Source of the DNA: an uncultured Mycobacterium sp. | GTDB lineage: Bacteria; Actinomycetota; Actinomycetes; Mycobacteriales; Mycobacteriaceae | Length of the DNA stretch: 48,765 bases | Assembly: GCA_900078375.1 (NCBI GenBank) | Contig: FLQS01000056.1 | Span: 1-48,765 of the forward strand | Direction of reading: 5' to 3' | Shown: positions 42,975 through 48,765 of the stretch, piece after piece | How the letters are laid out: each line of letters begins with the position of its first letter | How positions within the stretch are numbered: position 1 is the stretch's first letter | Program-made: the position numbers and the translations under genes | Notes under the pieces: generated by a model | Seen by the model: only the letters and a program-made list of their open reading frames with translations | What the model was told of the DNA's origin: nothing | Databases searched by the model: none

Positions 42975-43385
42975 TCACGCCTTCATGCGGCGCACCCCGA
43001 GGTACTGCAGATCGGCGAACACCAGTGTGTACACGCCACTGGCCAACGTGGCGACCACACCCGCGGTGGTCAGTTCGGCCGATCCCGCCACCGCGACCAG
43101 CACGGCAGCCACGGTGAAGAGCAGGTTGGCGATCATCGTGGCGATGCCCGCCGGCCGCACCCGCGCCAACCCAGCCGCCAGGAACACCACGATCCCGTAG
43201 ACGACGAAGCCGGCGCCGACGCCGTACTCGGCGGCCTTGGGGAAGCCGGTGAATCCGGACAGCGGACCCGCCGCGGCGATCAGCGCGATACCGCATAGCC
43301 CGGACAGCACGGCGTCGGCGCGCATGGCCAGGCGCAGCAGCGAGTCGGACGATGTGGTGGCAGTGGTGGTGGACAGATTGGTCAT
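42975..43385 (-). CDS. Four-helix membrane protein (paralogue A)
   Basis: 136 aa with four membrane segments of about 20 residues (about 26-45, 53-72, 80-100 and 107-126). The sequence LRLAMRADAVLSGLCGIALI begins the first, and the C-terminus is QYLGVRRMKA. The neighbouring protein at 43425-43844 shares this plan: both have LLR-x-AMR-x-DA-x-L-x-G near the start and LQYLGVRR at the end. AAGGGA seven bases upstream supports ATG 43385. Function unknown. Confidence 0.7.
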   Translation of the reverse strand: MTNLSTTTATTSSDSLLRLAMRADAVLSGLCGIALIAAAGPLSGFTGFPKAAEYGVGAGFVVYGIVVFLAAGLARVRPAGIATMIANLLFTVAAVLVAVAGSAELTTAGVVATLASGVYTLVFADLQYLGVRRMKA

Positions 43386-43424
43386 GAGAGTTCCCTTCGT
43401 GGTTGGTGATTGGTGGGGCGGGAG

Positions 43425-43844
43425 TCACACCAGACGGCGCACTCCGAGGTACTGCAGGACAGCGAACGTGGCGGTGTAGAGACCGGCGGCGAGCACGGTG
43501 ATCACCCCGAACGTGGTCAGCGGCAACATCCCTGCCGCGGCGATGGCCAGCACTCCGACCGTGCCCACGCCGTTGAACACCGCCATGGCGGTGCCGACCC
43601 GACGAAGGTCGGGCGCGGCGGCCAGCGCGTAGACGACGAGCCCGCAGAACACGAACGCCGCTCCGGCGATGTAGCCCTGGGCCGCAGTCAGGCCCGTCAG
43701 CCGGGCCAAGGGGTCGGCCATTGCCGCGATGGCCAGCCCGAGCACGCCGGTGAGCGTGGCGTCCAGGCGCATCGCGAAGCGCAGTAATGAGTCGGTGGAA
43801 TCAGAGAGCGGCTGGCTTCTGGTGATGATGGCGGTCATGTCCAT
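43425..43844 (-). CDS. Four-helix membrane protein (paralogue B)
   Basis: 139 aa and four membrane segments, paralogous to the gene 39 bp downstream. It begins LLRFAMRLDATLTGVLGLA and ends TFAVLQYLGVRRLV. The intervening loops differ, so the duplication is not recent. ATG 43844 and ATG 43838 are both possible starts. The two genes are likely co-transcribed. Function unknown. Confidence 0.7.
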   Translation of the reverse strand: MDMTAIITRSQPLSDSTDSLLRFAMRLDATLTGVLGLAIAAMADPLARLTGLTAAQGYIAGAAFVFCGLVVYALAAAPDLRRVGTAMAVFNGVGTVGVLAIAAAGMLPLTTFGVITVLAAGLYTATFAVLQYLGVRRLV

Positions 43845-43907
43845 CAGGCTGCTGCCGAAGCACTGCCAGATCGACGCTGGGCGCTGCCAACTACTGCCAG
43901 GTGCAGC

Positions 43908-45278
43908 TCAGGGCTGCGAGACGGCCATCCGGCCGCGCAGATCCGTCGCGATCAACCGGGCCGCGGCGTTCTGCCAGTTGTGCAGGGAACGCTGGGGCAC
44001 CTCGGTGACCAACCACTGCCAGGCCTGCCGGGCCACCGGGTCCAGTCCGGCCGCGGTGGCGTTCTGCGCGTAGGCCCGCACGCCGACGACGTAGGGGAAG
44101 TACAGCGAGTTGTAGTAGCGCCACTGCTCGGTGGTGCCGAACTCACCGCCGTCACGCGGCTTGAGCCGGGCGATGTGGTCGGCCAGCAGCGCCTTGAGTT
44201 CGTTGGCCCGTTCCACCGGCTGATCGGCCACTCCGCGGGCGGCCAACCGCACGTCGATGACGGGCAACTGGGTCAATGGGCTGGCGACGAGCTTGGACAG
44301 ATCCCCGTAGTGGCCCAGTGCGCGACGGGTGAGCCGGGCGAAGGTCTCGTCGTCCAAGGCATCCAGCGGGTTGGCCGCGACCAACGGCAGTGCGGCCTCG
44401 GCGCCGCGCAGTGCGGCCCGTTCGGCGCGCAGTGCCGGCGAGCGCGAGAAGGCCAGCCGGTCCAGCAGGCCGGCCAGCGGGTCGGCCAGCACATTGATGA
44501 CAATCGCGACGGCAAGGCTGGTGAACAGCAGCACGGTCAGCGCGGTGCGCCCGGGCCCGTCGGCGCCGGTGACCGCCATCCCGATCAGCGACTGACCACC
44601 GAACAGCACCGCCACCACCAGGGTTCCGGTGAAGGACCGCAACATGTCGGCCCGCAGCGCCTGGCCTTCATCGAAGGCGTCGCCCAACGCGACCGCCACA
44701 CCGAGCAGTAGTACGTCAAAACAGGTCGACGCCAACGCCAGCCAGCTCGGCACCAGGCCCAGCGGTATCACCAGAATCGCGTTGCCCAGTGCGAAGAACA
44801 GCGTCGCAATGATCACCACCCCGGTCACCCGGCCCGGCTGCGCGGGCCGTCGTACCGCGGCCACCATCGCGCCCAGCGTCGACACCGAGATCGCCGCGAA
44901 CATCACCCAGTGCCCGGGCCTCAGCGGGCCCTCGACGCTGCCGGCCATCACCGCGCCCACCAACGTCACCGCGGCGACGACACCGATCAGCGTCAGCTCG
45001 GTGGCCCGGCTGCGCCAGGTGTCGATCGGCCGGGCCAATTCGAGGACGACGGCGAACCAGGCCACCCCCGGCACCGCGACGAGATAGATCTCGATCTCGC
45101 CGAGCAGCTCGGCGTGGGCGACACTGACCACCCGCACCGCATCCAAAGCCACCACGGCGGCGAATCCGCACAGCCCGACCGAGGCCAGCGCCAGCACCGG
45201 CTTGCGCGGGTCACGCGCCAGCAGATACAACCCCAGCCACCAGCTCAAGGCGAAGACCACTGCCGACAGCGCAGCCAT
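43908..45278 (-). CDS. Multi-pass membrane protein with C-terminal cytosolic domain
   Basis: 456 aa from ATG 45278. About eight membrane segments fill residues 1-280: VFALSWWLGLYLLA, LALASVGLCGFAAVVAL and others. A C-terminal soluble region of about 170 residues follows, with LVVLPVIDVRLAARG-like and WRYYNSLYFPYVVGVRAYAQNATAAGLDP segments. The membrane part is reminiscent of histidine-kinase N-termini, but there is no kinase domain. The start shares one base with the Z-prenyl synthase stop (TAATG), so the two are coupled. A longer frame upstream lies inside that synthase gene and is not used. Function unknown. Confidence 0.65.
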   Translation of the reverse strand: MAALSAVVFALSWWLGLYLLARDPRKPVLALASVGLCGFAAVVALDAVRVVSVAHAELLGEIEIYLVAVPGVAWFAVVLELARPIDTWRSRATELTLIGVVAAVTLVGAVMAGSVEGPLRPGHWVMFAAISVSTLGAMVAAVRRPAQPGRVTGVVIIATLFFALGNAILVIPLGLVPSWLALASTCFDVLLLGVAVALGDAFDEGQALRADMLRSFTGTLVVAVLFGGQSLIGMAVTGADGPGRTALTVLLFTSLAVAIVINVLADPLAGLLDRLAFSRSPALRAERAALRGAEAALPLVAANPLDALDDETFARLTRRALGHYGDLSKLVASPLTQLPVIDVRLAARGVADQPVERANELKALLADHIARLKPRDGGEFGTTEQWRYYNSLYFPYVVGVRAYAQNATAAGLDPVARQAWQWLVTEVPQRSLHNWQNAAARLIATDLRGRMAVSQP

Positions 45279-46075
45279 TACATTCCGAATCGACGGTGGC
45301 GGCGGCTGTAGGCGCGCAGTGCGCGCAGGAAGTCGACCCGCCGGAAAGCGGGCCAATGCGCCTCGGTGAACCACATCTCCGAGTACGCGCTCTGCCACAA
45401 CAGGAATCCGGACAGGCGCTGCTCCCCCGAGGTCCGGATCACCAGATCAGGGTCGGGCTGGCCGGAGGTGTACAGATTCTCCGAGATGCCGTCGATCGTG
45501 ACGGATTCGATCAGCTGCTCAGCGCTGGCGCCGTTGGCGAGCTGCTTGCTCAGCAGCGCCCGCACAGCGTCGACGATCTCCTGGCGCCCGCCGTAACCCA
45601 CGGCGACGTTGACGTGAAACGACGCCGCGGGTGCCAGCGCCGCCGTGCTATCGACGGCGTCGCGCAGCCGCTTAGCCGGTTCCTCGCCGAGCAGCTCCAG
45701 ATCGCCGACGGTCCGCACACTCCAGCGATTGGCGGGTGCGCAGATCTGTTCGACGACGTCGGTGATGATGTCGATCAGCGACGACAGTTCGTCGGGATCG
45801 CGTTGCAAATTCTCGGTGGACAGCAGGTAGACGGTGGCCATCTCGATGCCGGATTCCGCGCACCAGCGCAGCATTTCGGCGATCTTGGCCCCGCCCATCA
45901 GGTAGCCGTACGCGACATCGTCGTGACCAGCGTCACGAGCCCAGCGCCGGTTGCCGTCGCACAGCACCGCGATATGGCGGGGTAGCTGGGACTTGGAGCG
46001 CGCCAGCTCCTGTCGCAGCCGCATCTCGTAGAGCCGGTAGGCCGGATCTTTGAGTCGAGGCGGAATGATCTCCAC
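45278..46075 (-). CDS. Short-chain Z-isoprenyl diphosphate synthase
   Basis: 265 aa from GTG 46075. It begins with MEIIPPRLKDPAYRLYE, as in the M. tuberculosis enzyme Rv1086, which makes omega,E,Z-farnesyl diphosphate from geranyl diphosphate and IPP for decaprenyl phosphate synthesis. The catalytic Asp40 is in AVLCDGNRRWAR. YLLSTENLQRDPDEL, GYGGRQEIVDAVR and the signature RTSGEQRLSGFLLWQSAYSE are all present. Frame upstream to 46243 is antisense to the hemolysin III gene. It is cytosolic. It is divergent from the hemolysin III gene by 55 bp, and the downstream membrane gene is coupled to its stop. Confidence 0.94.
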   Translation of the reverse strand: MEIIPPRLKDPAYRLYEMRLRQELARSKSQLPRHIAVLCDGNRRWARDAGHDDVAYGYLMGGAKIAEMLRWCAESGIEMATVYLLSTENLQRDPDELSSLIDIITDVVEQICAPANRWSVRTVGDLELLGEEPAKRLRDAVDSTAALAPAASFHVNVAVGYGGRQEIVDAVRALLSKQLANGASAEQLIESVTIDGISENLYTSGQPDPDLVIRTSGEQRLSGFLLWQSAYSEMWFTEAHWPAFRRVDFLRALRAYSRRHRRFGM

Positions 46076-46130
46076 GACAAACCAGACTACTGTGGCGAGC
46101 AGGTGCCCCCCGGCGCGAATTGGAGGTGTC

Positions 46131-46874
46131 ATGACCGCACGAGTCGAGACCACCGATCCCCATCGGCCCGAATCTCCCCACAGCGAGAGCGCCGAAGACT
46201 TCCCCGAAGCGGTCGTCGACGCCGCCGCCCAGTTCCTCGGCAAGCCACGAGCACGGGGCTGGATCCACGTCTATGCCGCGTTCATCGCCTTCATCGCGGG
46301 CGCGGCCCTCATTTCGGTGTCATGGGCGCTGGAAGGCAGCCGCGCGGGGCTCGCGACGCTCGTTTACACGGTGACCATCGTGGCCATGTTCGCGGTCAGC
46401 GGCACGTATCACCGGGTGAACTGGAAGTCTGCGTCCGCTCGCAAGTGGATGAAACGCGCCGACCATTCGATGATCTTCATCTTCATCGCAGGCAGCTACA
46501 CGCCGTTCGCGCTGTTGGCGCTGCCCGAGCGCAGCGGTCTCATCTTGCTGGCCATCGTGTGGGGCGGCGCGCTGGCCGGAGTGCTGCTCAAGATGTTCTG
46601 GCCATCAGCGCCGCGTTGGGTCGGAGTGCCGCTCTACCTGCTGTTGGGCTGGGTCGCGGCGTGGTTCATCGTGCCGATCATGAACGGTGCCGGTGTCGCG
46701 GCACTGGTGCTGCTGATCGTCGGCGGCGCGCTGTACAGCGTCGGTGGCGTGCTCTACGCGCTGAAATGGCCCAACCCGTGGCCGACGACGTTCGGCCATC
46801 ACGAGTTCTTCCACGCGTGCACCGCGGTAGCGGCGATCTGCCACTACATCGCGATGTGGTTCGCAGTGTTTTAA
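46131..46874 (+). CDS. Hemolysin III (PAQR) family membrane protein
   Basis: 247 aa with seven membrane segments after a ~40-residue cytosolic N-terminus. The family signatures are SGTYHRVNW, RKWMKRADHSMIFIFIAGSYTPFALL and GHHEFFHACTAVAAICHYIAMW, with the conserved His residues of the PAQR/hemolysin III metal-site family. GGAGG four bases upstream supports ATG 46131. It corresponds to Rv1085c. True haemolysis is not implied; the biochemical role is unclear. Confidence 0.9.
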   Translation: MTARVETTDPHRPESPHSESAEDFPEAVVDAAAQFLGKPRARGWIHVYAAFIAFIAGAALISVSWALEGSRAGLATLVYTVTIVAMFAVSGTYHRVNWKSASARKWMKRADHSMIFIFIAGSYTPFALLALPERSGLILLAIVWGGALAGVLLKMFWPSAPRWVGVPLYLLLGWVAAWFIVPIMNGAGVAALVLLIVGGALYSVGGVLYALKWPNPWPTTFGHHEFFHACTAVAAICHYIAMWFAVF

Positions 46875-46883
46875 ATCCCAGCC

Positions 46884-47249
46884 CTACAGCTGGGTGACGT
46901 TCTCCGGGCCCCAGTAGGCCTTCATCGACGTGACCTGACCGCTGCCATCAAACGTCATCACCTCGATGACCTCGATCCGCATCGCGCCCGCGACGGTCAG
47001 GGCGAAAAGGAAAGCCGCCTCTTGGCCGCCTGAGCGGAACGTGAGCAGTTCCGCCTTCACCTCGGCGCCCTCGACCGCCTTGTAGAAGCCCTCGATCGCC
47101 TGTCGGCCGATGTGGACTTCGCCGCCGCCCACCGGGTCCTCCAGTGTGGCGTCCTCGGCATAGAGCGCCGCGACGTTGGCCGCATTGCCGGCGGCGACGG
47201 TGCTCAGATAGCGGTTGACCAGGGCTTCGAGATCGAGGGCATCGCTCAT
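46884..47249 (-). CDS. NTF2-like protein resembling ketosteroid isomerase
   Basis: 121 aa. The sequence follows ketosteroid isomerase spacing: VNRYLSTVAAGNAANVAALY (Tyr at the Tyr14-like position), EDATLEDPVGGGEV with Asp at the Asp38 base position, IGRQAIEGFYKAV, and VEVIEVMTFDGSGQVTSMKAYWG near the end. At the position of KSI Asp99 there is a Glu-containing RIEVIEVM. It may isomerise a steroid or polyketide, or only bind one. ATG 47249 is the only sensible start. It is convergent with the hemolysin III gene, 9 bp apart, and downstream of the YyaL-like gene (10 bp gap). Confidence 0.75.
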   Translation of the reverse strand: MSDALDLEALVNRYLSTVAAGNAANVAALYAEDATLEDPVGGGEVHIGRQAIEGFYKAVEGAEVKAELLTFRSGGQEAAFLFALTVAGAMRIEVIEVMTFDGSGQVTSMKAYWGPENVTQL

Positions 47250-47259
47250 GCGCGGAACG

Positions 47260-48765
47260 CTACACGGACACACCGAGCGCGTCGGCGAGTTCCCCGGCGT
47301 CGGTGACCGGCAGGTCACAGGTCCGGCCCCGGCATACGTAGGCCGCATCGTTTCCGCCGACCCGGTCGCGACCTTCCAGCAGCGGTGACGAATCGACGGC
47401 CCCACCGACCACAATGGTGCCGCCCGGCGCCAACTGCCTTGCAGCGGCGAGCAATTCGGAATCCGGACGGTCGCTGGCGACAGCCACCTGAAGCGGGCCG
47501 CGGACCGCGGCCTCGGCGACGGCCAGCCAATGACCCGACGACCGCGGCGCACGGGCCAGCAGCGGCGAGTGCGCCAGTAGGGTGTCCTCGGCGGCCTGCC
47601 CGTAGCGGACCGCGCGGTCGGCGTCGACCAGATGAGCCGCCGTCAGCAGCGCCTCGGCGATCGCGGACGCGCCCGACGGTGTCGCCCCGTCCAGCGGGTC
47701 AGCAGGCCGGACCATCAGCTGCTCGGCGTCATCGGCGGTGTCGAACCAGCGGCCCGGACGTTCGGGGTCGGCGAAATGCCGCAGCGCCACGTCGAGCAGA
47801 TCGGTCGCGCTACGCAACCACTTCTCCTCGCCGGTGAGCTGATAGAGCGTCAGCAGCCCGGTGGCAAGCGTGGCATGGTCGTCGAGGATCGCCGCACTGT
47901 CACCCACCACGCCACCCAGGCTGGCCCGTCGTAGCCGGCCATCGACGATGTGTAGGTCGAGCAGCGCTGCGGCACAACGTAGGGCAGCGCTCAATAGTGG
48001 CGGAACATCAAGAGCCACACTGGCTTCAGCCAGTGCGGTGATCGCCAGCCCGTTCCACGCGGTGATGATCTTGTCGTCGCGCGCGGGTTGTACCCGGGTC
48101 AGCCGAGAGGCCAGCAACGCCAGCCGTACCCGCTCGAAGCGCGCGGCGTCGTCGGGATCCGCCAGCAGCTGCAGCACCGACGTGCCGTGCTCAAAGGTGC
48201 CGCGGTCGGTGACCTCGAAAAGCCTTGCAGCCCAGCGTCCGTCGTCCTCGCCGAGTGCCTCGTTCAGTTGTTCAGGTGTCCACACGTAGGTAGAGCCCTC
48301 GACGCCGGCAGCATCGGCGTCCAGCGCGGAGGTGAACATGTCACCGTCGGCGAGGTCGTCAAGCAGGAACCCCGCGGTCTGCGCCGTGATTCGTTGGGCC
48401 AGCGGATCACCCATGCGCCGGGCCCAATGCGCATAGGCCCGCAGCAGCAAGGCGTTGTCGTAGAGCATCTTCTCGAAGTGCGGCACCACCCAGTCCGCGT
48501 CGACGCTGTAGCGCGCGAAGCCCCCGGCCAGCTGGTCGTAGATACCACCGCGGGCCATCGTCGTCCCGGTGCGAATCACCGCCTCCAACGGCAGGGGTGA
48601 GCCGGTGCGCTCGAACGAGCGCAACAGCGCCTCCAACAGCGCCGACGGCGGGAACTTGGGGGCGCGGCCGAAACCGCCACGCTCGACGTCCTCATCGCGC
48701 AGGATCGCCGCGACAGCGTGATCGCACAGTGCGGCGTTGATCTCGGGCCCGCCGTCAGGCAGCCC
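47260..48765 (-). CDS. YyaL/DUF255-type protein (5' end beyond window)
   Basis: The frame is open to the right edge, with 501 codons in view. Readable regions are GGFGRAPKFPPSALLEAL, GGIYDQLAGGFARYSVDADWVVPHFEKMLYDNA, YVWTPEQL, DDKIITAWNGLAITALAEAS, GVVGDSAAILDDHATL and CRGRTCDLPVTDA near the C-terminus. These are the six-hairpin glycosidase-like part of YyaL/spermatogenesis-associated protein 20 relatives; the thioredoxin-like DUF255 N-terminus lies outside the window. Corresponds to Rv1084. Function not established. It reads toward the KSI-like gene. Confidence 0.88.
   Translation of the reverse strand, partial: GLPDGGPEINAALCDHAVAAILRDEDVERGGFGRAPKFPPSALLEALLRSFERTGSPLPLEAVIRTGTTMARGGIYDQLAGGFARYSVDADWVVPHFEKMLYDNALLLRAYAHWARRMGDPLAQRITAQTAGFLLDDLADGDMFTSALDADAAGVEGSTYVWTPEQLNEALGEDDGRWAARLFEVTDRGTFEHGTSVLQLLADPDDAARFERVRLALLASRLTRVQPARDDKIITAWNGLAITALAEASVALDVPPLLSAALRCAAALLDLHIVDGRLRRASLGGVVGDSAAILDDHATLATGLLTLYQLTGEEKWLRSATDLLDVALRHFADPERPGRWFDTADDAEQLMVRPADPLDGATPSGASAIAEALLTAAHLVDADRAVRYGQAAEDTLLAHSPLLARAPRSSGHWLAVAEAAVRGPLQVAVASDRPDSELLAAARQLAPGGTIVVGGAVDSSPLLEGRDRVGGNDAAYVCRGRTCDLPVTDAGELADALGVSV

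Overview
This is a high-GC actinobacterial chromosome segment, almost certainly from a mycobacterium of the rapidly growing (Mycolicibacterium) type. The protein sequences of YchF, IspH, lipid-droplet protein, XseA/XseB, 3beta-HSD, GlpX, fumarase, PhoH2, DesA2, CoaA and the short-chain Z-isoprenyl diphosphate synthase are close to their M. tuberculosis counterparts as I remember them. From memory (not checked by a search) the order follows M. tuberculosis Rv1112 down to Rv1084, with several inserted blocks. GTG starts, 1-4 nt gene overlaps and apparently leaderless promoters are all typical of the group. Both window edges cut genes: a pentapeptide-repeat protein on the left and a YyaL/DUF255 protein on the right. 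No tRNA, rRNA, CRISPR array or insertion sequence was seen, and no gene-free stretch exceeds about 300 bases.

Layout. 1-10853 is accessory: a very long exported pentapeptide-repeat protein (minus strand), an EAL phosphodiesterase divergent from a LuxR/MalT-type STAND regulator, a methyltransferase facing a decayed O-methyltransferase, an alpha/beta hydrolase, and a HipBA-type module preceded by a regular operator array. 10850-17971 is conserved core: a RibD-like reductase, ychF, DUF6542 protein, ispH, then lipid-droplet protein, xseA, xseB and the KstR-type-box-preceded 3beta-hydroxysteroid dehydrogenase in one direction. 17968-25134 is a variable block: two paralogous exported CP-x-AGC proteins, a lipoprotein, a sulfatase-HAD phosphatase-FGE operon, and an epimerase-SDR pair with a KstR-like palindrome upstream.

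25139-31803 holds an AI-2E/PerM transporter, DUF4436 protein, a 13E12-type HNH protein with a LexA-box-like palindrome on its start, a methyltransferase, a shortened PPOX protein, a SnoaL-like protein, a dienelactone hydrolase and a DUF4245 protein. 31859-48765 is mostly core metabolism: glpX and fumC, an antiporter downstream of a polysaccharide deacetylase, phoH2, desA2, glyA, a DUF885 protein, coaA, small membrane proteins, a polyprenyl synthase with a membrane partner, a hemolysin III protein, a ketosteroid-isomerase-like protein and the YyaL-like protein.

Functional threads. Envelope and isoprenoid supply (ispH, Z-prenyl synthase, desA2, deacetylase), steroid handling (3beta-HSD with a KstR box, epimerase-SDR with a near-KstR box, a KSI-like protein, possibly the sulfatase), and stress or toxin-antitoxin modules (hipBA, phoH2, the LexA-linked 13E12 protein). 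The observations most worth checking are the 37-nt hipBA operator array, the whole-coil super-repeat of the pentapeptide protein, the sulfatase-HAD-FGE operon, the desA2 palindrome and the terminator placed antisense inside a coding end.
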